Shown here piece after piece: positions 27,030 through 36,536 of a stretch of DNA of 64,000 nucleotides. A program made the translations under genes and the position numbers. Every line of letters starts with the position of its first letter. Positions within the stretch are counted from its first letter, which is position 1. The notes beneath the pieces are model-generated. The model was not told the DNA's origin. It was given only the letters and a program-made list of their open reading frames with translations, and ran no database searches. The stretch spans positions 62,001-126,000 of the forward strand of contig NZ_JOCX01000005.1 of NCBI RefSeq assembly GCF_000717915.1, given 5' to 3'. This stretch comes from Streptomyces sp. NRRL S-244. Lineage in GTDB: Bacteria; Actinomycetota; Actinomycetes; Streptomycetales; Streptomycetaceae.

Positions 27030-27049
27030 AAACGTTCCTTCGAACGTTT
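27030..27049 (+). terminator. Perfect palindromic hairpin between lysR and whiD ends
   Basis: AAACGTTC-CTTC-GAACGTTT has 8-bp perfect arms and a 4-nt loop, between two convergent genes. The A-rich and T-rich flanks read as a small bidirectional terminator. It is unusually AT-rich for this region, so a protein-binding site is possible. Confidence 0.5.
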
Positions 27050-27063
27050 CGGCGAACCGTGGA

Positions 27064-27390
27064 TCAGTGCGGCGGAAGGGGTCCGATCGTGGTCGACGCG
27101 GGGATCAGACGATGGCGCGCGCGTCCCATCAGCTCTTCGCGCTCGTCCTCGGTGAGGCCGCCCCACACCCCGTAGGGCTCGCGGACGGCCAGTGCGTGCG
27201 CGGCGCATTCCGAGCGCACCGGGCATCTCATGCAGACCTCTTTAGCCGAGGCCTCGCGCGCACTCCTGGCCGCGCCCCGCTCGCCTTCCGGGTGGAAGAA
27301 GAGGGAGCTGTCGACCCCCCGGCAGGCGGCCAGCAGCTGCCAGTCCCAGAGGTCGGCGTTCGGTCCGGGGAGGCGGGAGAAATCTGCCAT
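27064..27390 (-). CDS. whiD: WhiB-like iron-sulfur protein WhiD, needed for spore maturation
   Basis: WhiD belongs to the Wbl family, which binds a [4Fe-4S] cluster sensitive to oxygen and nitric oxide. Wbl proteins partner with sigma-HrdB. In S. coelicolor whiD mutants make thin-walled, irregular spores. The product is 108 aa. The four cluster ligands are Cys23, Cys53, Cys56 and Cys62 (CMRCPVRSEC). The turn YGVWGGLTEDERE precedes a basic C-terminal tail. The ATG at 27390 has GAGG upstream and gives the expected N-terminus; an ATG 51 nt earlier is less likely. It is divergent from bldM, as in S. coelicolor. Confidence 0.95.
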   Translation of the reverse strand: MADFSRLPGPNADLWDWQLLAACRGVDSSLFFHPEGERGAARSAREASAKEVCMRCPVRSECAAHALAVREPYGVWGGLTEDEREELMGRARHRLIPASTTIGPLPPH

Positions 27391-27615
27391 GGGTAGTCCT
27401 CTTGGTGCCGGTACTGAGACGGATACGGTCCAAGTCTCCACACCTACTGTCGTAGTAGATGTAAATATGACTCATTGGGAATCTAGCCTCAGACACGTGC
27501 CAAAAGGAAGAAAAGCCGCCAAATAGGGCATAGCTCCAGATGGAGGACACGCGGAGAGTGGCACCCACGCCGTGTTCGCTTCCTCACGTAGAGTGCCGAA
27601 GGTGTCCGTCCGACC

Positions 27616-27643
27616 CGTAACTCTTTCGAGTGACCATCGTTGA
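27616..27643 (+). promoter_or_regulatory. Sigma-BldN-type promoter of bldM
   Basis: CGTAAC (-35, 27616-27621) and CGTTGA (-10, 27638-27643) are separated by 16 nt. This is the arrangement I recall for sigma-BldN promoters, including bldMp1, which is a known BldN target in S. coelicolor. Transcription would give a 5' leader of about 120 nt before the bldM ATG. The remaining whiD-bldM intergenic DNA (27391-27769) has an AT-rich stretch near 27450-27490 that may hold the whiD promoter. Confidence 0.82.
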
Positions 27644-27769
27644 GAGTGCGAAGGCGGTTGAACCAAGAAGTTCCCGGACAGGTGTCCGAGAGCATCGACC
27701 GCACAGGTGACGATACGTACCAGCCTGGAGGCTCAAGGTGACGCGCATCAGCAGCTGCGGAGGGCGGTC

Positions 27770-28381
27770 ATGACTTCCGTCCTCGTCTGCGACGACTCCC
27801 CGCTTGCCCGAGAGGCGCTCCGTCGCGCGGTTGCCACCGTGCCCGGCGTCGAGCGTGTGACGACGGCTGCCAACGGCGAGGAAGTCCTCCGCCGCTGGGG
27901 TGCCGACCGCTCCGACCTGATTCTGATGGATGTACGGATGCCGGGGCTGGGCGGTGTGGAGACGGTGCGCCGGCTGCTCTCGGCCGATCCGGGCGCCCGC
28001 ATCATCATGCTGACGGTCGCCGAGGACCTGGACGGGGTGGCCCTCGCGGTCGCCGCCGGCGCCCGGGGCTATCTGCACAAGGACGCCTCGCGCGCCGAAC
28101 TGCGGGCCACGGTCACCCAGGCCCTGGCCGACCCGACCTGGCGACTGGCCCCGCGCCGGCTCCGCTCGGCCGAGATGGGCGCCGCGCCCACGCTCACCGC
28201 GCGCGAGATCCAGGTGCTGGAGGGCATGAGTCACGGCCGGTCCAACGCGGAGATCGGGCGCGAGCTCTTCCTCTCCGAGGACACGGTCAAGACGCACGCC
28301 CGCCGGCTCTTCAAGAAGCTGGGCGCCTCGGACCGGGCGCACGCCGTGGCGCTCGGGTTCCGCTGGGGCCTGGTCCGCTGA
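27770..28381 (+). CDS. bldM: Orphan response regulator BldM, developmental regulator
   Basis: BldM controls aerial-growth genes as a homodimer and sporulation genes as a heterodimer with WhiI. The 203-aa protein has an N-terminal receiver (VCDDSPLAREAL, Asp54 in LILMDVRMPG, Lys in YLHKDAS) and a C-terminal LuxR/FixJ helix-turn-helix (LTAREIQVLEGMSHGRSNAEIGREL). No partner kinase is adjacent, and in S. coelicolor phosphorylation of Asp54 is reported as dispensable. The ATG at 27770 is preceded by GGAGGG; an earlier in-frame start would add 21 residues. Confidence 0.96.
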   Translation: MTSVLVCDDSPLAREALRRAVATVPGVERVTTAANGEEVLRRWGADRSDLILMDVRMPGLGGVETVRRLLSADPGARIIMLTVAEDLDGVALAVAAGARGYLHKDASRAELRATVTQALADPTWRLAPRRLRSAEMGAAPTLTAREIQVLEGMSHGRSNAEIGRELFLSEDTVKTHARRLFKKLGASDRAHAVALGFRWGLVR

Positions 28382-28728
28382 CCGCGAGACCGCAGGCCGG
28401 ACGCTGAGAGCGGTCCCGTCCGCCACCGGCGGGCGGGGCGGCGCGACGGGCGCCCGGGCTGTGGGTCCGCCCATGTGCCCGCCCGTGTGTCCGCCCGTGT
28501 GCCCGGCCGCCTTCGGCCGTCCGCGGCCGCCCCCGGCCGACCCCGCGCGTGCCCGTCGTGCGCCCGCCCGTTCCCGTCCCGCCGTACCCGGTGCGCACCC
28601 GGGGATGGGCGGGGCACAATCGGGGGACGTGTCGCTTCGCGCGCGATGCCGCATGCTTGAGGTGTGGCGCATTTTCTGGGATGGGGCCTCGGGGAGTATC
28701 CGGTCGAGCGGGAGGGGAGGGCGCAGTG
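28382..28728 (+). other. bldM-shbA intergenic region with a four-copy 12-bp tandem repeat
   Basis: This gene-free stretch of 347 nt contains four contiguous 12-bp units at 28461-28508 (consensus GTGTGYCCGCCC). GC-rich DNA with no convincing ORF follows, then a GGGAGGGGAGG ribosome-binding region at 28710-28720. No clear promoter hexamers were recognised. The repeat might be a protein-binding array or only simple-sequence expansion. Confidence 0.6.
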
Positions 28729-29448
28729 ATGAGCTCAGGCGCACCCGCTCATAACGCTTCGACGCACAACACGGGCCGTGGCGGCGCGAATGCTCCGGCG
28801 CCAAGGCACCATGGATTGATGCGCGACGACGAGGCCCCGGGGTCACCCACGGCCACAGGCTCCACCGGCGCCGCCAAGGGCGGCAGCGCGGGTGCCGTCA
28901 GCGCGCTCGTACGCCGAGCCGTCGAGGGTGACGAGCAGGCGACGCACGATCTGCTCGCCTTCGTGCACCCGCTGGCCATCCGCTACTGCAGAACCCGGCT
29001 CTCGCGGCTCCCGGGCGACGCCCGCCACTTCGTGGAGGACCTCGCGCAGGAGGTCTGCGTCGCCGTACTGATGGCGCTGCCGCGGTACCGGGACACCGGC
29101 CGGCCCTTCGAGGCCTTCGTCTTCGCCATCGCCGCGCACAAGGTCGCCGACCTCCAGCGCGCCGCCATGCGGCACCCGGGCAGCACGGCCGTGCCCTCCG
29201 ACGAGATGCCGGAGCGGCCGGACGACTCGCTCGGCCCGGAGGAGCGGGCGCTGCTGAGCAGCGACGCCGCCTGGGCCAAGAAGCTGCTGGCCAACCTTCC
29301 GGAGAACCAGCGCGAGCTCCTCGTACTGCGGGTGGCGGTCGGCCTGACGGCCGAGGAGACCGGGCAGATGCTCGGGATGTCCCCCGGTGCGGTGCGGGTG
29401 GCCCAGCACCGTGCGCTCAGCCGGCTGCGCGCGCTCGCCGAGCAGTAG
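28729..29448 (+). CDS. shbA: RNA polymerase sigma factor ShbA
   Basis: ShbA is an ECF-type sigma factor that drives transcription of hrdB, the principal sigma factor gene, in S. griseus. The assignment rests on sequence and on its conserved place between bldM and guaB. The product is 239 aa. A low-complexity N-terminal extension of about 60 residues precedes sigma region 2 ([40 protein letters not shown]) and region 4 ([38 protein letters not shown]). ATG 28729 follows a strong Shine-Dalgarno; GTG one codon earlier and ATG at MRDDEAPG are alternatives. The stop lies in a tandem repeat. Confidence 0.9.
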   Translation: MSSGAPAHNASTHNTGRGGANAPAPRHHGLMRDDEAPGSPTATGSTGAAKGGSAGAVSALVRRAVEGDEQATHDLLAFVHPLAIRYCRTRLSRLPGDARHFVEDLAQEVCVAVLMALPRYRDTGRPFEAFVFAIAAHKVADLQRAAMRHPGSTAVPSDEMPERPDDSLGPEERALLSSDAAWAKKLLANLPENQRELLVLRVAVGLTAEETGQMLGMSPGAVRVAQHRALSRLRALAEQ

Positions 29449-29477
29449 CGAGCAGTAGCGAGCAGTAGCGAGCAGTG
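29439..29477 (+). repeat. 10-bp tandem repeat across the shbA stop codon
   Basis: CGAGCAGTAG repeats 3.9 times, beginning in the last shbA codons. As 10 is not a multiple of 3, each unit places TAG in a new frame. A second direct repeat (GCATCCTCGTAGG, twice, within 29500-29528) follows. Confidence 0.85.
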
Positions 29478-29526
29478 GGCGGGGCGCGGGCCGGATCCCT
29501 GCATCCTCGTAGGCGCATCCTCGTAG

Positions 29527-31128
<1,602 letters not shown>

Positions 31129-31141
31129 ACCGACAGCGCGT

Positions 31142-31174
31142 GAAGGGGGCGGGTCCATCCGGACCCGCCCCTTC
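31142..31174 (+). terminator. Terminator after guaB
   Basis: GAAGGGGGCGGGTCC and GGACCCGCCCCTTC form a stem of about 14 bp with one bulge and a 4-nt loop, just after the guaB stop. Confidence 0.85.
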
Positions 31175-31263
31175 GCCATGCGTCCGTACAGCGGTCACCG
31201 GAACGCGGGGCGCCGGGGTTCGGGGATACTGGACGGGCAGACCCAGAGGAAAGGCCACCACAC

Positions 31264-32388
31264 GTGACTGAGATCGAGATCGGGCGCGGCAAGCGCGGCC
31301 GCAGGGCGTACGCGTTCGACGACATCGCCATCGTCCCGAGCCGGCGTACGCGGGACCCGAAGGAGGTCTCGATCGCCTGGCAGATCGACGCCTACCGCTT
31401 CGAGCTGCCGTTCCTCGCCGCTCCCATGGACTCGGTCGTCTCCCCGCAGACCGCCATCCGCATCGGCGAGCTCGGCGGCCTCGGCGTGCTGAACCTCGAA
31501 GGCCTGTGGACCCGGTACGAGGACCCGCAGCCGCTGCTCGACGAGATCACGGAGCTCGACGAGGACGCCGCCACCCGCCGCCTCCAGGAGATCTACTCCG
31601 CCCCGATCCAGGCGGACCTGATCCGGCAGCGCATCAAGGAGGTCCGCGACTCCGGTGTCGTCACCGCCGCCGCGCTCTCCCCGCAGCGCACCGCCGAGTT
31701 CTCCAAGGCCGTCGTCGACGCGGGCGTGGACATCTTCGTGATCCGCGGCACCACCGTGTCGGCCGAGCACGTCTCGGGCGCCGCCGAACCGCTGAACCTG
31801 AAGCAGTTCATCTACGAGCTCGACGTCCCGGTCATCGTCGGCGGCTGCGCCACGTACACGGCGGCCCTGCACCTGATGCGCACCGGCGCCGCGGGTGTCC
31901 TGGTCGGCTTCGGCGGCGGCGCCGCGCACACCACGCGCAACGTGCTCGGCATCCAGGTCCCGATGGCCACCGCCGTCGCGGACGTGGCCGCGGCCCGCCG
32001 CGACTACATGGACGAGTCCGGCGGCCGCTACGTGCACGTCATCGCCGACGGCGGCGTGGGCTGGTCCGGCGACATCCCGAAGGCCGTCGCCTGCGGCGCC
32101 GACGCCGTGATGATGGGCTCCCCGCTGGCCCGTGCCACCGACGCGCCCGGCAAGGGCCACCACTGGGGCATGGAGGCCGTCCACGAGGACGTGCCGCGCG
32201 GCAAGAAGGTCGACCTGGGCACGGTCGGCACCACCGAGGAGATCCTCACCGGCCCGTCGCACACCCCGGACGGCTCGATGAACATCTTCGGCGCCCTGCG
32301 CCGCTCGATGGCGACCACGGGCTACAGCGAGCTCAAGGAGTTCCAGCGGGTCGAGGTCACCATCGCGGACTCGCAGCACCGCCGCTGA
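31264..32388 (+). CDS. guaB3: GuaB3-family IMP dehydrogenase-related protein
   Basis: The product is a 374-aa actinobacterial IMPDH/GMP-reductase-like barrel without CBS domains. FDDIAIVPSRRTRDP, LAAPMDSVVSP and VIADGGVGWSGDIPKA resemble the IMPDH fold. The loop that carries the catalytic Cys in IMPDH and GMP reductase reads GFGGGAAHTTRNVLGI, with no Cys. That is characteristic of GuaB3, so classical IMPDH chemistry is not expected. GATACT (31224-31229) and an AGAGGAAAGG Shine-Dalgarno lie upstream of the GTG start. Confidence 0.92.
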   Translation: MTEIEIGRGKRGRRAYAFDDIAIVPSRRTRDPKEVSIAWQIDAYRFELPFLAAPMDSVVSPQTAIRIGELGGLGVLNLEGLWTRYEDPQPLLDEITELDEDAATRRLQEIYSAPIQADLIRQRIKEVRDSGVVTAAALSPQRTAEFSKAVVDAGVDIFVIRGTTVSAEHVSGAAEPLNLKQFIYELDVPVIVGGCATYTAALHLMRTGAAGVLVGFGGGAAHTTRNVLGIQVPMATAVADVAAARRDYMDESGGRYVHVIADGGVGWSGDIPKAVACGADAVMMGSPLARATDAPGKGHHWGMEAVHEDVPRGKKVDLGTVGTTEEILTGPSHTPDGSMNIFGALRRSMATTGYSELKEFQRVEVTIADSQHRR

Positions 32389-32404
32389 CGCACCCCGTAC
32401 GCAC

Positions 32405-32442
32405 GAAGGGCCGGCTCCTCGAATTCGGGGAGCCGGCCCTTC
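32405..32442 (+). terminator. Terminator after guaB3
   Basis: A perfect 14-bp stem (GAAGGGCCGGCTCC / GGAGCCGGCCCTTC) with a 10-nt loop lies between convergent genes and may serve both. Confidence 0.88.
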
Positions 32443-32461
32443 GGCGTCAGGTGGGCGCAGG

Positions 32462-32968
32462 TCAGTCGCCGGCCTTCTTCGCGGCGCCGAAGGCCACGAA
32501 GCCGCCGATGGCGAGGAAGGCGTAGTCCATCGCGTCCGTGGCCTCCCGCCAGATGTCGTGCAGGCCGCCGACGCCCGCCTTGTCGAGGACCTCGCCGAGG
32601 CCGACGTGGCCGTAGTCGGCCAGGGCCAGCGCGATGAAGAACAGCTGGCCGAGGTAGACGGCGCCGAGGGAGAGGAGCGCGGCGACCACGGGGAGCGCCG
32701 GGTTCCTGCCGCCGAGCTTGCCGGCGGCGAAGCCGATCAGCAGGCCGACGCCGACCGCCGCGTAGCCGACCTGGCGGTCGATCGCGTTCATGATCCCGCC
32801 GTACGCGGCGGCCGCGACCAGGGCGGCGACCACGGCCGCGGCGATGCCCAGGCCGATGCTGCCGGTGCGGGCCGGCTCGGCCGGGTACGCGACGGCGGCG
32901 GAGGCCGGGATCGCGGAGCCGGCGGCGGCGTCGGACTCGGGTGCGGGCGGCTGGATGGGCTGGCTCAT
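32462..32968 (-). CDS. Small integral membrane protein
   Basis: The product is 168 aa. A Pro/Ala-rich cytoplasmic N-terminus (1-35) is followed by three to four hydrophobic segments: about 40-60, 68-84, 90-112 and a shorter C-terminal one (DYAFLAIGGFVAFGA). GGKLGGRNPALPVV-like loops give no family assignment. The ATG at 32968 follows a GGGGGGG Shine-Dalgarno that is itself part of a small hairpin (ATCCC/GGGAT). Function is unknown. Confidence 0.72.
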   Translation of the reverse strand: MSQPIQPPAPESDAAAGSAIPASAAVAYPAEPARTGSIGLGIAAAVVAALVAAAAYGGIMNAIDRQVGYAAVGVGLLIGFAAGKLGGRNPALPVVAALLSLGAVYLGQLFFIALALADYGHVGLGEVLDKAGVGGLHDIWREATDAMDYAFLAIGGFVAFGAAKKAGD

Positions 32969-33118
32969 GGTGGAAATCCCCCCCAGGGATTCGGGCATAC
33001 GGGTGTCCACGGTGGTCGGCCGAGGACGTATGGATGAGATAAGTCGCCGCAGGCTAGCAGGCGGCCCCGACATCCGCTGAAGCGTTTTCCGGGCCCGGTC
33101 CGGCGCGGTCCGGCCAGG

Positions 33119-34408
33119 TCAGAGCCGGTGCGCCGCACCCGCCGGGCTGGCTCCGCGGGTGTCCAGCAGCAACTGCGCCTTCACCGCGAGGCCTTGGAGG
33201 TCGTACGTGCGGTGGTGCTGGAGCAGGATCGTCAGATCGGCGTTCGCGGCGGCCTCGTACAACGATTCGGCACGGGGGACCGGCCGGTCCCTGACGCGCC
33301 ATCCGGCGACGTACGGGTCGTGGTAGCTGACCAGCGCCCCGAGGTCGAGCAGCCGGCTGGCGATCTCGCGGGCCGGTGAGCCCTCCTGGTCGGCGAGGTC
33401 GGGCTTGTACGTGACGCCGAGCAGCAGGACGCGCGCCCCGCGGGCCGATTTCCCGTGCTCGTTCAGCAGGGTGGCGGAGCGTTGGATGACGTACTGGGGC
33501 ATCCGGCCGTTGATCTCCTGCGCCAGCCCGACCATGCGCAGGGGGTGGCCCGGGGTGCGGGTGGTGTGGGGGAGGTAGTTGGGGTCGAGGGGGACGCTGC
33601 GGCCGCCGACCCCCGGGCCGGGCCGGAAGGCCTGGAACCCGTACGGCTTGGTCTCGGCGCAGCGGATGACGTCCCAGAGGTCGACGCCGAGGTCGTGGCA
33701 GAGCACCGCCATCTCGTTCATGAGGGCGATGTTGACGTGCCGGTAGTTGGTCTCCAGGAGCTGTACGGTCTCGGCCTCGCGCAGGCCGCGTGCCCGGACG
33801 ACCTTCTCGGTGAGGCGGGCGTAGAAGGCGTGCGCGGACTCGGTGCAGGCGGGGGTGAGGCCGCCGATCACCTTGGGGGTGTTGGCGATGCCGTGCGTGC
33901 GGTTGCCGGGGTCGAGGCGGCTGGGGGAGTACGCGAGGTGGAAGTCCCGGCCGGCGCGCAGTCCGGAGCCCTCCTCCAGGATCGGGCGCAGGTAGTCCTC
34001 GGTGACACCCGGGTGGGCGGCGGATTCGAGGATGACGGTGGTGTGCGGACGCAGCCGGGCGGCGAGCGTGCGGCCCGCCTCGCCGACGGCGGAGAGGTCG
34101 AGTGCGCGGTCGGCGCCGAGTTGGGTGGGGGCGCAGATGACGGCGGTGCGGACCCGGCCGAGTTCGGCGGGGTTGGTGGTGATCCGGAAGCCGGCGGCCG
34201 ACATGCGGCGGATCTCGGCGGCGGTGAGGGTGGAGTCCGTGGCGGTGGCCGTGGCGTTGACCGCGGGCGTGGCCGTGGCCGGGTCGGCGGCCGTTGCCGC
34301 TGCCGGACCGCTGTCGTAGCCGACCGTCTCGATTCCGGCGGCGACGGCCGCCTGCGCCAGCGGGAGGCCGAGGTGGCCGAGTCCGATGACGGCGAGATCT
34401 GCGGGCAT
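33119..34408 (-). CDS. UDP-GlcNAc/UDP-ManNAc-type nucleotide-sugar 6-dehydrogenase, active-site Cys replaced
   Basis: The product is 429 aa in the WbpA/WecC/UGDH family. The N-terminal Rossmann domain is LAVIGLGHLGLPLAQAAV. The middle has FHLAYSPSRLDPGN, TPKVIGG and LLETNYRHVNIALMNEM. The C-terminal domain has VLLLGVTYKPDLADQEGSPA. Active enzymes carry a thiohemiacetal-forming Cys in GxGGxCxPxDP; here it reads GPGVGGRSVPLDPNYL, so residue 271 is Ser. The protein may be inactive, slow, or release an aldehyde. A Thr/Ala-rich insertion near 45-65 is also atypical. ATG 34408 is preferred, with an in-frame ATG 24 nt upstream. Confidence 0.8.
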   Translation of the reverse strand: MPADLAVIGLGHLGLPLAQAAVAAGIETVGYDSGPAAATAADPATATPAVNATATATDSTLTAAEIRRMSAAGFRITTNPAELGRVRTAVICAPTQLGADRALDLSAVGEAGRTLAARLRPHTTVILESAAHPGVTEDYLRPILEEGSGLRAGRDFHLAYSPSRLDPGNRTHGIANTPKVIGGLTPACTESAHAFYARLTEKVVRARGLREAETVQLLETNYRHVNIALMNEMAVLCHDLGVDLWDVIRCAETKPYGFQAFRPGPGVGGRSVPLDPNYLPHTTRTPGHPLRMVGLAQEINGRMPQYVIQRSATLLNEHGKSARGARVLLLGVTYKPDLADQEGSPAREIASRLLDLGALVSYHDPYVAGWRVRDRPVPRAESLYEAAANADLTILLQHHRTYDLQGLAVKAQLLLDTRGASPAGAAHRL

Positions 34409-34668
34409 GGGGTGCCGTCCCTTCCCTGGCATGCATGAGGGGGCTGGGTGCGCAAGCCCTGTGGACCGTGCAGGTGGAGTGTGGAGCTGGCGCGATGTCA
34501 GACTAGGCGTATATATGACCGATGTGTCGTATTACGGGGTGATGGTCGCCGTTGTGTTGTCCACAGGCGGTGGCTGATGTCGGTACGGCGGGTCAGAATC
34601 GTGAGCGGGGGATGTGAGCGGGGTCACCCGCACCGAGCGGGAACGGCCCGCACCGACGGGAGGCAGCA

Positions 34669-36375
34669 GTGAGGACAGCGACACTGGGGCCGGTCCAGCG
34701 CGAAGAGGCGCTCGCCCGGATGGCCGAGCGGGAACTGGACGTGCTGGTGGTGGGCGCGGGCGTGGTCGGCTCGGGCACCGCGCTCGACGCCGCGACCAGA
34801 GGCCTCTCGACGGGGCTGGTGGAGGCCAGGGACTGGGCGTCCGGCACCTCCAGCCGGTCGAGCAAGCTGATCCACGGCGGACTGCGGTATCTGGAGATGC
34901 TCGACTTCGCCCTCGTCCGGGAGGCCCTGAAGGAGCGCGGCCTGCTGCTGGAGCGGCTAGCTCCGCACCTGGTGAAGCCCGTGCCGTTCCTGTACCCGCT
35001 CCAGCACAAGGGCTGGGAGCGGTTCTATGCCGGATCGGGCGTCGCGCTGTACGACGCGATGTCGGTGTCCAGCGGGCACGGGCGGGGGCTGCCGGTGCAC
35101 CGGCACCTGTCGCGGGGGCGCGCGCTGCGGGTGGCTCCGGCGCTGCGCAAGGACGCGCTGGTGGGCGCCCTGCAGTACTACGACGCCCAGATGGACGATG
35201 CGCGGTACGTGGCCACGCTGGTGCGGACGGCGTCGGCGTACGGGGCGCAGTGCGCCAACCGGGCGAGGGTGGTCGGCTTCCTGAGGGAGGGCGAGCGGGT
35301 CGTCGGGGCGCGCGTGCAGGACGTGGAGGGCGGCGGCGAGTACGAGATCCGCGCGCGGCAGGTCGTGAACGCGACGGGGGTGTGGACGGACGACACGCAG
35401 GCACTGATCGGGGAGCGGGGCCAGTTCCACGTCCGGGCGTCGAAGGGCATCCACCTGGTCGTACCGAAGGACCGGATCCACTCCTCGACCGGGCTGATCC
35501 TGCGTACGGAGAAGTCGGTCCTCTTCGTCATCCCGTGGGGCCGGAGCTGGATCGTGGGCACGACGGACACCGACTGGGACCTGGACAAGGCGCATCCGGC
35601 GGCGTCGAGCGCGGACATCGACTACCTGCTGGAGCACGTGAACTCGGTGCTGGCCGTGCCGCTGACGCGGGACGACGTCCAGGGGGTGTACGCGGGCCTG
35701 CGGCCGCTGCTGGCCGGGGAGTCGGACGCGACGAGCAAGCTCTCGCGCGAGCACACGGTGGCGCATCCCGTGCCGGGGCTGGTGGTGGTGGCGGGCGGCA
35801 AGTACACGACGTACCGGGTCATGGCGAAGGACGCGGTCGACGAGGCGGTCCACGGCCTGGACCAGCGGGTCGCGGAGTGCGTGACGGAGGACGTGCCGCT
35901 GGTGGGGGCGGAGGGGTACCGGGCGCTGTGGAACGGGCGGGCCGGGATCGCGGCCCGGGCGGGCCTCCATGTGGTGCGGGTGGAGCACCTGTTGAACCGG
36001 TACGGCTCGATGACGGACGAACTGCTGGACCTGATCGCGGCGGACCCGGGGCTGGGGCAGCCGCTGGGCGGGGCGGACGACTACCTGCGGGCGGAGGTGG
36101 TGTACGCGGCGTCGCACGAGGGGGCGCGGCATCTGGACGACGTGCTGACGCGGCGGACGCGGATCTCGATCGAGACGTTCGACCGGGGGACGCGCTCGGC
36201 CCGGGAGTGCGCGGAGCTGATGGCTCCGGTCCTGGGGTGGGACAAGCAGCAGATCGAGAAGGAAGTGGAACACTACGAGAAGCGGGTGCAGGCGGAACGG
36301 GAATCGCAGCGTCAGCCGGACGACCAGACGGCGGATGCCGCGCGGCTGGGGGCGCCCGACATCGTTCCGTTGTAA
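34669..36375 (+). CDS. glpD: FAD-dependent glycerol-3-phosphate dehydrogenase
   Basis: It oxidises sn-glycerol-3-phosphate to dihydroxyacetone phosphate at the membrane and passes electrons to quinone. The product is 568 aa. The FAD-binding LDVLVVGAGVVGSGTALDAA is followed by RSSKLIHGGLRYLE, WTDDTQALIG, KGIHLVVPKDRI, IPWGRSWIVGTTDTDWD and VVAGGKYTTYRVMAKDAVD. A C-terminal helical cap follows. The start is GTG 34669 after GGGAGG. No glpF or glpK is adjacent. Confidence 0.95.
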   Translation: MRTATLGPVQREEALARMAERELDVLVVGAGVVGSGTALDAATRGLSTGLVEARDWASGTSSRSSKLIHGGLRYLEMLDFALVREALKERGLLLERLAPHLVKPVPFLYPLQHKGWERFYAGSGVALYDAMSVSSGHGRGLPVHRHLSRGRALRVAPALRKDALVGALQYYDAQMDDARYVATLVRTASAYGAQCANRARVVGFLREGERVVGARVQDVEGGGEYEIRARQVVNATGVWTDDTQALIGERGQFHVRASKGIHLVVPKDRIHSSTGLILRTEKSVLFVIPWGRSWIVGTTDTDWDLDKAHPAASSADIDYLLEHVNSVLAVPLTRDDVQGVYAGLRPLLAGESDATSKLSREHTVAHPVPGLVVVAGGKYTTYRVMAKDAVDEAVHGLDQRVAECVTEDVPLVGAEGYRALWNGRAGIAARAGLHVVRVEHLLNRYGSMTDELLDLIAADPGLGQPLGGADDYLRAEVVYAASHEGARHLDDVLTRRTRISIETFDRGTRSARECAELMAPVLGWDKQQIEKEVEHYEKRVQAERESQRQPDDQTADAARLGAPDIVPL

Positions 36376-36536
36376 CTCCGGGATGCGGAGGGGGGAACCG
36401 CGGACCCGGGGCGCCCGTCCGTTGCGGAGTGAGGAACAATGAGGGTTCTGCCGGGGCGGGTTACCGCACGGGTTTTCCCGGAGCGGGCCACCGGGGATCC
36501 CCGGGGCAGCAGGCGGCACGATCGCAGAGGGGACGC

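Noticed and set aside
28461-28508. CRISPR-like array
   Set aside because: Contiguous 12-bp units without spacers; a simple tandem repeat.
32975-32995. 6C-type RNA motif near the C-run
   Set aside because: Only one short hairpin is present; the two C-loop hairpins of 6C RNA are absent.
34614-36536. Open frame running through glpD into the first kinase, suggesting a 1456-aa protein
   Set aside because: It is a high-GC artefact; glpD is clearly coded in another frame and the kinase has its own start and Shine-Dalgarno at 36537.
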